DNA of 10,799 bases from Polaromonas sp. YR568. Its GTDB lineage: Bacteria > Pseudomonadota > Gammaproteobacteria > Burkholderiales > Burkholderiaceae. Location: contig CAMBWM010000063.1 in NCBI GenBank assembly GCA_945871335.1, positions 1 through 10,799 of the forward strand, given 5' to 3'. The first letter of the stretch is position 1. Every line of letters starts with the position of its first letter. The notes beneath the pieces were generated by a model. The model ran no database searches and was not told the origin of the DNA. It saw only the letters and a program-made list of their open reading frames with translations. The position numbers and the translations under genes were made by a program. This document shows, in pieces, positions 1-7,184 of this stretch.

Positions 1-1310
1 CCGTCGAGCATGCCGCCGCAGTGTTCATCAATCAGCTCTTGTACCGTGATGCCGGCTGGCGCGAGCTTGACGCCCGGCTGCTTGACTCGACCTGAAACCG
101 AAAAGGAGCGCAGGCCTTTGCGACCATTGCGGCCATGCGAAGCAAACCAAGCCCCGCCTTTTTCAAGCAGTTCACGCACCCAATGCAGGGTTTCAAAATT
201 GTGTTCCAGCGTGGGCCGGCCGAACAAGCCGACCTGCGCGACGTAAGGGGGGCGCAGTCGGGGCAAGCCGCGTTTGCCTTCGATTGATTCAATCATGGCG
301 GATTCTTCGCCGCAGATGTACGCACCGGCGCCACGCCGCAAATCAATTTCCGGCATATCTGCCATGGGTGGCGACATGCGCAGTTTGTCCAGTTCGGCCT
401 CAAGCATGTGGCGGCAGCCGTGGTATTCGTCACGCAGGTAAATGTAAATTTTGGTGATACCGACAGCCCAGGCTGCAATCAGCATGCCCTCTAAAAAGCG
501 GTGCGGGTCGCGTTCTAGGTAGGTTCGGTCTTTGAAGGTGCCCGGCTCGCCCTCGTCAATGTTGATCGCCATCAGGCGCGGGCCCGCTTCTGCCCGGACA
601 ATGCGCCACTTCCGGCCGGCTGGAAAGCCGGCGCCGCCCAGGCCACGCAGGCCGGCGTCTTCCAGTGTTTTGATGACAGATTCCACATCCCGCTCGCCCG
701 TAAGGCATTGCTGGAGCAGCGCATAGCCGCCAGCAGCCCGGTAGGACGCAAGATCAATGAAACCAGCGGGCTCATGCTTAATCTCTTGCGCCCGGACGGC
801 GGCCACGATGCGCTCGGTGCTGGCCAAGGGCACAGGGTTCTGGCCCACCACGGCGGCAGGCGCTTGTTCACAGCGGCCTATGCAGGGCGCAGGAATCACT
901 CTGACGTCGCGTCCGAGCAGTGCCGGTAATTTGGCCAGCAAGGCTTTGGCTCCGGCCATTTCGCATGACAAGCCGTCACACACGCGCACCGTCAGTGCTG
1001 CAGGTGCGGTTTGGCCTTCTTTCACCACATCAAAGTGGTGGTAGAAAGTAGCCACTTCATATACCTCGGTCTGCGCCATGCCCATCTCTTGCGCCAGCGC
1101 GGCCAGATGGGCGGCAGACAAATGGCCAAAGCGGTCCTGAATCTTGTGCAGGTGTTCGATCAACATGTCCGGCTTGCGTGATGTCTCCCGCAGCAAGCCC
1201 TGTACTTCGGCCAAAGCAGCAGGGTCTACCCGCCTTCCTTTGGGCGCTTGGCGTTTACGCTGTTTGACGGCGTCATCCAGAACGACGATGGGAATGATCG
1301 GGTGATTCAT
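1..1310 (-). CDS. NAD-dependent formate dehydrogenase beta subunit, NuoE-NuoF fusion (partial, C-terminus outside window)
   Basis: I translated this frame by hand: it is open from an ATG at 1310 to the window edge (436 complete codons, no stop). Residues about 30-175 form a NuoE-like thioredoxin-fold [2Fe-2S] domain, with cysteines at 111, 116, 143 and 147 (CDGLSC and CIGRC). From about residue 215 it is NuoF-like: GLRGLGGAGFPAGRKW (221-235) and NIDEGEPGTFKDR (250-262) fit the FMN/NADH site, followed by GAYICGEES (329-337). The C-terminal [4Fe-4S] motif would lie beyond the edge. Such fusions pass electrons to NAD+ in soluble formate dehydrogenases (Fdh1B of Methylobacterium is of this type). 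The gene is 48 bp downstream of frc on the same strand, so the catalytic molybdenum/tungsten subunit probably follows outside the window. An in-frame stop lies just upstream of this ATG; the ribosome binding site is weak. A complex I or hydrogenase diaphorase is the alternative, less likely beside oxalate genes. Confidence 0.88.
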   Translation of the reverse strand, partial: MNHPIIPIVVLDDAVKQRKRQAPKGRRVDPAALAEVQGLLRETSRKPDMLIEHLHKIQDRFGHLSAAHLAALAQEMGMAQTEVYEVATFYHHFDVVKEGQTAPAALTVRVCDGLSCEMAGAKALLAKLPALLGRDVRVIPAPCIGRCEQAPAAVVGQNPVPLASTERIVAAVRAQEIKHEPAGFIDLASYRAAGGYALLQQCLTGERDVESVIKTLEDAGLRGLGGAGFPAGRKWRIVRAEAGPRLMAINIDEGEPGTFKDRTYLERDPHRFLEGMLIAAWAVGITKIYIYLRDEYHGCRHMLEAELDKLRMSPPMADMPEIDLRRGAGAYICGEESAMIESIEGKRGLPRLRPPYVAQVGLFGRPTLEHNFETLHWVRELLEKGGAWFASHGRNGRKGLRSFSVSGRVKQPGVKLAPAGITVQELIDEHCGGMLD

Positions 1311-1358
1311 GTTGGTTCAGGGCTCAAAGCTAAGGCAGTAGTGAAGGTCTTGCCGGGA

Positions 1359-2606
1359 TCAGATGACCTGGTCGGCTCGCATTTGCGTGATGTCGTCGGT
1401 GGTGTAGCCCAGCTGTGTCAGGACCTCCTCGGTGTGTTCGCCCAAAAGGGGGGAGCGGGTCACTTCGGTCGGGCTGTCGGACATCTTGATCGGGTTGCCT
1501 ACTGTCAGGTATTTACCGCGCGTCGGGTGGTCGACTTCGACGATGGTGCCGGTCGCCCTCAAAGCGGGCTCCTCGGCAATTTCTTTCATCGACAAAATCG
1601 GCCCGCAAGGTATGTCGTACTTGTTCAAAATGTCCATGGCTTCAAACTTGGTCTTGGTCATGGTCCATTGCTCGATCCGGGCAAAAATGGGTTTCAGGTG
1701 CAGCAGTCGGGCGCCAGGTGTGGCGTAGGCTTCGTCGGTAACCCAACTCTCTTCACCGATTACTTTGCAAACTGACGGCCAGACCCCAGCCTGGGTGATG
1801 AAATAAATGTAGGCATTCGGGTCCGTCTCCCAGCCTTTGCATTTGAGGATGGAGCCCGGTTGGCCGCCACCTGAGGCATTCCCGGCACGTGGCACGGCCA
1901 CGCCGAATTTGCTGTCGGGGTATTGCGGGTATTCGTTCATGGTGCCGGTGCGCTCCAGCCGTTGCTGGTCGCGCAGCTTGACGCGGCACAGGTTCAGCAC
2001 GGCGTCTTGCATAGGGGCCAGTACTTTTTGACCACGCCCGCTGGTGTTACGTTGGTACAGGGCAGCTACGATGCCCAGGGCCAGGTGCAAGCCGGTGCCG
2101 CTGTCGCCAATCTGCGCACCCGTCACCATCGGCGGGCCGTCCTCAGAACCCGTGGTGGAAGCTGAACCGCCCGCGCACTGGGCCACGTTTTCATAGACTT
2201 TGCAGTCTTCATAGGGGCCAGGGCCGAAGCCTTTGACCGACGCCACAATCATGCGCGGGTTGATGGCTTGGATGTGCTCCCAGGTGATGCCCATGCGGTC
2301 CATGGCACCCGGGGCAAAATTTTCGACCAATACATCACAGGTTTTGATCAATTCGTCCAGAACTTGTTTGCCTTTGGCCTTCTTGGTGTCTAGCGTGATG
2401 GAGCGCTTGTTGTGGTTGAGCATGGTGAAGTACAAACTGTCCACCCCGGGGATGTCGCGCAGCTGACCACGCGTTGCATCGCCTTCGCCTGCGCGTTCGA
2501 CCTTGATGACGTCTGCACCAAACCAGGCCAGCAGCTGTGTGCAGGTCGGGCCGGACTGAACGTGGGTGAAATCAAGAATACGAACACCGTCTAGTGCTTT
2601 ACTCAT
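1359..2606 (-). CDS. frc: Formyl-CoA:oxalate CoA-transferase (class III), second copy
   Basis: Class III CoA-transferase of 415 residues, cytosolic. The family moves CoA from formyl-CoA to oxalate, giving oxalyl-CoA and formate. The N-terminus ([10 protein letters not shown], residues 11-20) is the family signature; the aspartate that becomes acylated in Frc enzymes is D168 in IGDSGTG, and Q17 is conserved. Gln48 matches E. coli YfdW rather than the Trp48 of Oxalobacter Frc, and the length matches YfdW (about 416). The C-terminus keeps [12 protein letters not shown]. The glycine loop is altered: SGGGQPGS (245-252), where Frc/YfdW have GGGGQPGW. Similar over its full length to the other frc at 3286-4548 (roughly 70% by eye), so a paralogue. 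It is preceded by a good AAAGGA ribosome site and followed 48 bp later by the formate dehydrogenase gene, an apt partner because the reaction releases formate. The exact acid substrate of this copy is not certain. Confidence 0.9.
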   Translation of the reverse strand: MSKALDGVRILDFTHVQSGPTCTQLLAWFGADVIKVERAGEGDATRGQLRDIPGVDSLYFTMLNHNKRSITLDTKKAKGKQVLDELIKTCDVLVENFAPGAMDRMGITWEHIQAINPRMIVASVKGFGPGPYEDCKVYENVAQCAGGSASTTGSEDGPPMVTGAQIGDSGTGLHLALGIVAALYQRNTSGRGQKVLAPMQDAVLNLCRVKLRDQQRLERTGTMNEYPQYPDSKFGVAVPRAGNASGGGQPGSILKCKGWETDPNAYIYFITQAGVWPSVCKVIGEESWVTDEAYATPGARLLHLKPIFARIEQWTMTKTKFEAMDILNKYDIPCGPILSMKEIAEEPALRATGTIVEVDHPTRGKYLTVGNPIKMSDSPTEVTRSPLLGEHTEEVLTQLGYTTDDITQMRADQVI

Positions 2607-2612
2607 GAAGAA

Positions 2613-2618
2613 TCCTTT
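2613..2618 (-). promoter_or_regulatory. Ribosome binding site of the second frc
   Basis: AAAGGA on the minus strand, six bases before the ATG at 2606. It fixes that start codon. Confidence 0.7.
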
Positions 2619-2637
2619 AGATATGCTGAAGTGAGGG

Positions 2638-2670
2638 CTTTGGGCGGCGGTCTTTGTAGGCCGCCAAAAG
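2638..2670 (-). other. Leader hairpin upstream of the second frc
   Basis: An 11-bp stem with one mismatch (arms CTTTGGGCGGC at 2638-2648 and GCCGCCAAAAG at 2660-2670) and an 11-base loop, lying in the 117-bp gap between the PAS gene and frc. On the minus strand it is not followed by a run of T, so it is not a standard intrinsic terminator. It may form at the 5' end of the frc message. Confidence 0.45.
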
Positions 2671-2681
2671 TTTCAAATCTC

Positions 2682-2711
2682 ATCATAATCACTGCGTTCA
2701 TGTCGCTCTAA
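2682..2711 (-). promoter_or_regulatory. Possible sigma-70-like promoter for second frc and formate dehydrogenase
   Basis: On the minus strand TTAGAG (2706-2711) is followed after 18 bp by TATGAT (2682-2687). The -10 is good and the -35 weak. Transcription would begin near 2675, just before the leader hairpin. A separate promoter here would be sensible because a strong terminator lies upstream, after the first frc. Identified only by eye. Confidence 0.3.
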
Positions 2712-2723
2712 GGGGGTAGGTAA

Positions 2724-3182
2724 TTAGTGAAGGTGGGCTGTTGAGGCCAATTGGGCTTCCAGCTCAGCGACTCTGGCCCTCAATTTTCGATCTTCTTGAA
2801 AGCGGCTGCTTTCGTCGCGGATCACTGCCACGATGGAAGACACCTTGTGCTCCGGCGTGTACAGCATGGCCACTGTGAAGGCAATGGACATGGCATGACC
2901 GTCTTTGTGAACAGCGGGAACCTTCAGCACATCGCTGCCGTAGCGGGTGATGCCGGTAGCCATTGTTTTGTGGTAGCCCTCCCAGTGACGATGTTGCAGC
3001 CTCTGCGGGGTGATGATGTCCAGTGATTTCCCCAGCGCCTCACTCTCCGAATAACCAAAAATACGCTCTGCCGCCGGGTTCCAGACAATGATTTTGCCGC
3101 TGGCATCGGCGATCACAATGGCGTCGCCTAAAGCGCTGACAAGCTGCTGAAGGTCAACGGGTGACGCTGATGCGTTGTGCAT
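2724..3182 (-). CDS. Stand-alone PAS-domain sensor protein, possible heme PAS
   Basis: A 152-residue protein from the ATG at 3182. Residues about 8-125 are one PAS domain (AIVIADASGKIIVWNPAAERIFGY is split across residues 21-44; the S-box end is SSIVAVIRDES, 115-125). Residues about 126-146 (rich in R, E, K and L) look like a short coiled coil for dimerisation. No kinase, cyclase or DNA-binding domain is attached. The segment around R65-H66 (HRHWEGYH) resembles the region of FixL that holds the heme-ligating histidine, so heme binding is possible; the FixL distal arginine position appears to be Leu86. A longer reading starting with TTG at 3233 would begin inside the terminator hairpin, so I prefer the ATG. 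The gene sits between the two frc genes on the same strand. What it signals to is not visible. Confidence 0.75.
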   Translation of the reverse strand: MHNASASPVDLQQLVSALGDAIVIADASGKIIVWNPAAERIFGYSESEALGKSLDIITPQRLQHRHWEGYHKTMATGITRYGSDVLKVPAVHKDGHAMSIAFTVAMLYTPEHKVSSIVAVIRDESSRFQEDRKLRARVAELEAQLASTAHLH

Positions 3183-3214
3183 GTGTGGCTTACGGGTTGC
3201 TGCAGTCAGTCCGG

Positions 3215-3248
3215 AAAAAAAGACGGCGTTCAAGCTGAACGCCGTCTT
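3215..3248 (-). terminator. Intrinsic terminator after the first frc
   Basis: A perfect inverted repeat (AAGACGGCGTTCA at 3220-3232 with TGAACGCCGTCTT at 3236-3248) with a 3-base loop. On the minus strand it is followed by seven T (A-run 3215-3221). It lies 37 bp past the first frc stop codon and only about 32 bp before the PAS start. A second, weaker stem (TTGCCA 3247-3252 with TGGCAA 3272-3277) overlaps its upstream side. Confidence 0.88.
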
Positions 3249-3285
3249 GCCAAGCCTTGAGGGCTAGGCCCTGGCAAAGAGCAGG

Positions 3286-4548
3286 TCAGACTGCTTTGGC
3301 AGCATGAATGTTGGCGATGTCGGTTTTGCTGTAACCCAATTCAGACAGGATTTCATCGGTGTGTTCGCCCAAAAGGGGTGAGCCTGTGATCTCGGGTTTG
3401 AGGTCCGAGAACTTGATCGGGCTGCCGACGGTCACGTAGCTGCCGCGCTCTTTGTGCGGCACGTCCACGATGGAGCCGCTGGCGCGCAGCGACTTGTCGT
3501 TGAGCAGTTCTTTCATGGACAGCACTGGTGCGCAAGGAATGTCGAACTTGCGCAGGATGTCAACCGCTTCAAACTTGGTCTTGTCTTTGAGCCAATTTTC
3601 GATGGTGGCGAAGATCTCCATGATGTGTGGCTGGCGTGCTTTGGGCGTGGTGTAGGCGGGGTCGGTTTTCCATTCCGGCTTGCCCAGAGCGTCGCAAATG
3701 GGTTCCCAGGCGTGACCCTGCACTGTGAAATAGATGTAGGCGTTGGAGTCCGTCTCCCAACCCTTGCACTTGAGAATCCAGCCCGGCTGGCCACCGCCGC
3801 CGGCGTTACCGCCGCGTGGCACGACGTCGGAAAAGCTCTCGTGCGGGTACTGTGGGTACTCCTCCAGGTAGCCCAGTTTGTCCAGGCGCAACTGGTCTCG
3901 CATCTTGACGCGGCACAGGTTGAGCACGGCGTCCTGCATGGCCACCGCAACTTTTTGGCCTTTACCGGTTTGCTGGCGGCCGATGTAGGCTGTCAGGATG
4001 CCGATGGCCAGGTGCATGCCGGTGTTGCTGTCGCCCAGAGCGGCGGCAGAGATCATGGGGCCAGACTGCTCACCTTTCCACCAGCCGGTGGTGGACGCTG
4101 CGCCGCCGGCGCACTGTGCCACGTTTTCGTAGACCTTCAGGTCTTCGTAGTGGTGGCCGTCGCTGAAGCCCTTGACCGAGGCCAGGATCATCTTGGGGTT
4201 GAGTTCTTGAATGCGCTCCCAGGAAAAGCCCATGCGGTCCAGGGCGCCAGGGCCGAAGTTCTCGACCAGCACATCGCTTTCCTTGATTAGCTTTTCCAGA
4301 ATGGCTTTGCCTTCGGGTTTTTTGGTGTCCAGGGACAGCGAGCGCTTGTTGCTGTTGAGCATGGTGAAGTAGAGGGCATCGACGTTCGGAATGTCACGCA
4401 GCTGGCTGCGGGTCACGTCGCCGGCACCAGGGCGCTCGACCTTGATAACGTCGGCGCCAAACCAGGCCAGCAGTTGGGTGCAGGCCGGGCCGGCTTGCAC
4501 GTGCGTGAAGTCGATGATTTTGATGCCGTTGAGTGGTTTGTTGCTCAT
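3286..4548 (-). CDS. frc: Formyl-CoA:oxalate CoA-transferase (class III), first copy
   Basis: A 420-residue class III CoA-transferase that exchanges CoA between formyl-CoA and oxalate, producing oxalyl-CoA for Oxc. All expected Frc features are present: [13 protein letters not shown] (13-25) with Q18, the catalytic aspartate D173 in LGDSNTG, the intact glycine loop GGGGQPGW (250-257), and [12 protein letters not shown] near the end. Gln49 stands where YfdW has Gln48 and Oxalobacter Frc has Trp48, and the long insertion of Oxalobacter Frc before the glycine loop is absent, so this is a YfdW-type enzyme. It starts 28 bp after oxc with a strong AAGGAGA ribosome site, so the pair is one transcription unit, closed by the terminator at 3215-3248. 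It is the best candidate for the main oxalate-activating enzyme because no key residue is changed. Confidence 0.94.
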   Translation of the reverse strand: MSNKPLNGIKIIDFTHVQAGPACTQLLAWFGADVIKVERPGAGDVTRSQLRDIPNVDALYFTMLNSNKRSLSLDTKKPEGKAILEKLIKESDVLVENFGPGALDRMGFSWERIQELNPKMILASVKGFSDGHHYEDLKVYENVAQCAGGAASTTGWWKGEQSGPMISAAALGDSNTGMHLAIGILTAYIGRQQTGKGQKVAVAMQDAVLNLCRVKMRDQLRLDKLGYLEEYPQYPHESFSDVVPRGGNAGGGGQPGWILKCKGWETDSNAYIYFTVQGHAWEPICDALGKPEWKTDPAYTTPKARQPHIMEIFATIENWLKDKTKFEAVDILRKFDIPCAPVLSMKELLNDKSLRASGSIVDVPHKERGSYVTVGSPIKFSDLKPEITGSPLLGEHTDEILSELGYSKTDIANIHAAKAV

Positions 4549-4555
4549 GGGTTTT

Positions 4556-4562
4556 TCTCCTT
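4556..4562 (-). promoter_or_regulatory. Ribosome binding site of the first frc
   Basis: AAGGAGA on the minus strand, seven bases from the ATG at 4548, in the 28-bp gap after oxc. It is the strongest ribosome site in the locus and fixes the start. Confidence 0.75.
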
Positions 4563-4576
4563 AAGGGTAGCTTGGG

Positions 4577-6289
4577 TTACTTCTTTTTCGCAGCGCTCTG
4601 CGGGTTAAGACTGGTGATTCGTCCGCTCTCGGTGCCGGCGGTTTCGTCGATGATGGCGTTGATCAGTGTCGGGCGGCCCGAAGCAATGGCTTCGGCCAGT
4701 GCCTTGGCCAGTTCGGCTGGCGTGCTGGCCATTACCCCGACACCGCCGAAGGCCTGCATCATCATTTCGTAGCGGGCGTTCTTGACGAAGACGGTAGGCG
4801 CCACATCGGTGCCCAGCGGGTTGACGTCGGTGCCTTTGTAAATACCGTTGTTGTTGAAGACGATGATGCACACCGGCAGGTTGTAGCGGCAGATGGTTTC
4901 GACTTCCATCCCGCTGAAGCCGAAAGCACTGTCACCCTCGATGGCAATCACCGGCTTGCCCGTAGTCACGGCAGCGGCAACGGCAAAGCCCATTCCGATG
5001 CCCATGATGCCCCAGGTGCCCACGTCCAGCCGCTTGCGCGGCTCGTACATGTCGACAATGCTGCGGGCAAAATCCAGGGTGTTTGCACCCTCGTTCACGA
5101 CCACAGCGTCGGGTCGCTCGCGAACAGCATTGCGCACCACATTCAATGCGCTGTGAAAGTTCATGACGGCCGGATTGAGCGCCAGCGTGGCGGCCATCTT
5201 GGCCAGGTTTTTGTCTTTGCGCTCAGTGACGGCGGCAGTCCAGTCTGCTGGCGGCTTGGCCCAATTGCTGCCCATGCCGGCCAACAATGCTGACACGCAA
5301 GAGCCGATATCGCCAACCAATGGCGCTTGAATCGGCACGTTGGAGTCCATCTCGGTGGGTGAAATGTCAATTTGGATGAATTTTTTGGATTCCGGTGTGC
5401 CCCAGGTTTTGCCTTTGCCGTGCGACAGCAGCCAGTTCAGACGGGCACCGACCAGCATCACCACGTCGGCTTCGGCCAGCACGTAAGAGCGGGTGGCAGA
5501 TGCAGACTGCTCGTGTGTATCGGGCAGCAGGCCTTTCGCCATGGACATAGGCAGATAGGGGATGCCGGACTTCTCGATGAGCGCGCGGATGTCGGCGTCA
5601 GCCTGCGAATAGGCCGCACCCTTGCCCAAAATGATGAGAGGCCGTTTGGCTCCTTTGAGCAGGTCCAGTGCGCGCTTGACGGCATCTGCCGCGGGAATCT
5701 GGCGAGGTGCGGGGTCAACCACTTTGATCAGCGAGCGCTTGCCTTCCAGTGCGTCCATGGTCTGCGCAAACAGCTTGGCCGGCAGGTCGAGGTACACGCC
5801 ACCAGGGCGGCCTGACAGAGCAGAGCGGATGGCGCGTGCAATTCCAACGCCGATATCTTGGGCGTGCAATACCCTGAAAGCAGCCTTGCAAAGCGGCTTG
5901 GCAATCGCCAACTGGTCCATCTCCTCGTAGTCACCTTGCTGCAGGTCGACAATCTCGCGCTCACTCGAGCCGCTGATAAGAATCATCGGGAAACAGTTGG
6001 TGGTGGCATTGGCCAGCGCTGTCAGGCCGTTGAGAAAGCCCGGGGCCGAAACCGTCAGACAGATACCCGGCTTTTGCGTCAGGAAACCTGCCGCCGCGGC
6101 AGCGTTGCCGGCGTGCTGCTCGTGACGAAAAGAGATCATGCGGATGCCGGCGGCTTGCGCCTTGCGCGTCAGATCGGTGATCGGAATGCCTGGCAAGGCA
6201 AAAATCGTGTCAATGTCGTTGAGTTTCAGGGCGTCAATGACGAGACTAAAGCCGTCTGTTTGCTCCTGCGTTGTTGTTTCGTTGGTCAT
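4577..6289 (-). CDS. oxc: Oxalyl-CoA decarboxylase (thiamine diphosphate enzyme)
   Basis: A 570-residue ThDP-dependent enzyme that decarboxylates oxalyl-CoA to formyl-CoA and CO2 in the cytosol; the formyl-CoA then feeds Frc. The length is close to the 568 of Oxalobacter Oxc. Visible landmarks: catalytic glutamate E57 in [10 protein letters not shown]121-E122 in GDYEEMDQ, matching active-site residues 120-121 of Oxalobacter; the ThDP/Mg site beginning GDSAFGFSG (452-460) and ending at FNNNGIYKG (478-486) with Y484; and the C-terminal ESGR (S555, R557) that closes over the substrate. The GDS in place of the usual GDG is also found in Oxalobacter Oxc. The ATG at 6289 gives the family length. 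A GTG at 6373 in the same frame would add 28 atypical residues and lies within the promoter region, so it was not used. First gene of the oxc-frc unit, divergent from the Crp/Fnr gene. Confidence 0.95.
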   Translation of the reverse strand: MTNETTTQEQTDGFSLVIDALKLNDIDTIFALPGIPITDLTRKAQAAGIRMISFRHEQHAGNAAAAAGFLTQKPGICLTVSAPGFLNGLTALANATTNCFPMILISGSSEREIVDLQQGDYEEMDQLAIAKPLCKAAFRVLHAQDIGVGIARAIRSALSGRPGGVYLDLPAKLFAQTMDALEGKRSLIKVVDPAPRQIPAADAVKRALDLLKGAKRPLIILGKGAAYSQADADIRALIEKSGIPYLPMSMAKGLLPDTHEQSASATRSYVLAEADVVMLVGARLNWLLSHGKGKTWGTPESKKFIQIDISPTEMDSNVPIQAPLVGDIGSCVSALLAGMGSNWAKPPADWTAAVTERKDKNLAKMAATLALNPAVMNFHSALNVVRNAVRERPDAVVVNEGANTLDFARSIVDMYEPRKRLDVGTWGIMGIGMGFAVAAAVTTGKPVIAIEGDSAFGFSGMEVETICRYNLPVCIIVFNNNGIYKGTDVNPLGTDVAPTVFVKNARYEMMMQAFGGVGVMASTPAELAKALAEAIASGRPTLINAIIDETAGTESGRITSLNPQSAAKKK

Positions 6290-6388
6290 GAGGCAAGGTC
6301 TCTTTTTTTGTCGACGGTCGGGGTTAGCGGCACATGTGGGTAAAACGGCTGTGACAGGTGCAGAACGGGTCACTTTTCACATGGCGTT

Positions 6389-6394
6389 ATCATA
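6389..6394 (-). promoter_or_regulatory. -10 element of the oxc promoter
   Basis: TATGAT on the minus strand, followed by AA. Its centre (6391.5) is exactly 32 bp from the centre of the FNR-like box (6423.5), so with a start near 6382 the box would be centred at -41.5, the class II activator position. The predicted leader is about 93 nt. There is no good -35 hexamer at 17 bp (ATGGTC), as expected for an activator-dependent promoter. Confidence 0.6.
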
Positions 6395-6416
6395 GGGGCC
6401 GACGTTTTACAGACCA

Positions 6417-6430
6417 TTGACCACGGTCAA
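6417..6430. promoter_or_regulatory. Crp/Fnr-type operator between oxc and the regulator
   Basis: TTGACCACGGTCAA: six-base arms TTGACC and GGTCAA that are perfect inverted repeats around a 2-bp centre. It fits the TTGAN6TCAA layout of FNR-family sites (FNR consensus TTGATN4ATCAA). It lies in the 203-bp divergent gap beside a Crp/Fnr gene with an FNR-like recognition helix. It could activate oxc and also autoregulate the regulator. A related site is found upstream of tctC. Confidence 0.65.
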
Positions 6431-6492
6431 TTTTCCCTGTTTTGAGCCCTGTAAGCGGGTTACTTTTTTGCTTGCGGCCCATTTCCATAAAC

Positions 6493-7101
6493 ATGTCATC
6501 CCTCGTTGATCATCCTGATAGAAACGTCATTCGTGTCCAGTTGGGGCAAAACACCGTTCTCCAAGGCATCACAGCAGCCCAAACCGCTGAACTTGAGGCG
6601 CTGCTGGTGATCGTGGACTGCCATAAAGGCGATTCCCTGCTCCAGCAGGGTGTGCACGAGATGGAGCAGTACTTCATTTTGGAAGGCATCCTCAAGCGCG
6701 TGGTCACCAACCAGGCCGGCAAAGAGATGATTCTTCGCTTTGCCGATGAACGCGACATGGAAACCAGCTACGCAGCTTGGCGTTTGGGTACGCCAACGCC
6801 GTACAGCACGGTTTGCGTCAGTAAAGTTCGGGTAGCCAAGTTGCCTTTGGTGGACTGGGCTTCATTTCTGGCGCGGCACGACAGTATCAAACAGTCTTTT
6901 GAGTATTCTGTGATGCGCTTGATGAGTGAAATCATGGCCCACACCATCACCTTGCATTTGCTCGATGCGCCAGGCCGAGTTAAGCGGTTTTTGCGCAAGC
7001 ACCCTGAGCTGTTTGAGCGTATTCCAAAAAAAGAACTCGCTTCTTACCTGAACCTGTCTGCCGAAACCTTAAGCCGGCTCAAGCAGCGCGGAAAAATTTA
7101 A
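6493..7101 (+). CDS. Crp/Fnr-family transcriptional regulator, likely of the oxalate locus
   Basis: A 202-residue protein from the ATG at 6493. Residues about 15-115 fit a cyclic-nucleotide-type beta-barrel; about 120-150 is the dimerisation helix; 155-202 is the helix-turn-helix. The recognition helix (LNLSAETLSRLKQRG, 186-200) carries E191, S194 and R195, equivalent to E209, S212 and R213 of E. coli FNR, so a TTGA-type half-site is predicted, and such boxes occur upstream of oxc and tctC. It has only two cysteines (43, 108), so no FNR [4Fe-4S] cluster, and the cAMP phosphate-pocket motif is not recognisable (residues 83-97 differ). It ends right after the recognition helix, without the usual wing extension. 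No clear ribosome site precedes the ATG; a TTG at 6442 in frame would add 17 unconvincing residues. Divergent from oxc and convergent with tctA. The effector is unknown. Confidence 0.88.
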   Translation: MSSLVDHPDRNVIRVQLGQNTVLQGITAAQTAELEALLVIVDCHKGDSLLQQGVHEMEQYFILEGILKRVVTNQAGKEMILRFADERDMETSYAAWRLGTPTPYSTVCVSKVRVAKLPLVDWASFLARHDSIKQSFEYSVMRLMSEIMAHTITLHLLDAPGRVKRFLRKHPELFERIPKKELASYLNLSAETLSRLKQRGKI

Positions 7102-7125
7102 GCACTCAGCGGGTGGCACCCATCA

Positions 7126-7160
7126 AAAAGGCCATCGCGACAAGATCGCGATGGCCTTTT
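7126..7160. terminator. Bidirectional terminator between the regulator and tctA
   Basis: A perfect 15-bp stem (AAAAGGCCATCGCGA at 7126-7140, TCGCGATGGCCTTTT at 7146-7160) with a 5-base loop. It has an A-run on one side and a T-run on the other, so it can stop transcription from both convergent genes. It is 24 bp after the regulator stop and 24 bp after the tctA stop. Confidence 0.93.
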
Positions 7161-7184
7161 GTGTATCCAGCGCTCAGCGCCGCA

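Noticed and set aside
1248..1775. A 175-codon plus-strand open frame across the frc-formate dehydrogenase junction.
   Set aside because: It overlaps two well-supported minus-strand genes and has no recognisable domain or ribosome site.
3183..3233. TTG start for the PAS gene.
   Set aside because: It lies inside the terminator stem and adds residues outside the PAS fold; the ATG at 3182 is simpler. It cannot be fully excluded.
3454..4290. A 278-codon open frame on the plus strand inside the first frc.
   Set aside because: It is antisense to a gene with clear catalytic motifs, and its translation shows no recognisable domain; long antisense frames are common in GC-rich coding DNA.
6290..6373. 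Upstream GTG start for oxc.
   Set aside because: It would add 28 residues not found in the family and its start is upstream of, or within a few bases of, the predicted transcription start.
2011..6400. Repeated CATAGGGGCC at about 2011, 2211 and 6391.
   Set aside because: Two copies are inside frc coding sequence and one is at the oxc -10 region; no consistent position or symmetry, so treated as chance.
6493..7101. Regulator as a true FNR with an oxygen-sensing iron-sulfur cluster.
   Set aside because: Only two cysteines are present and none form the N-terminal cluster motif.
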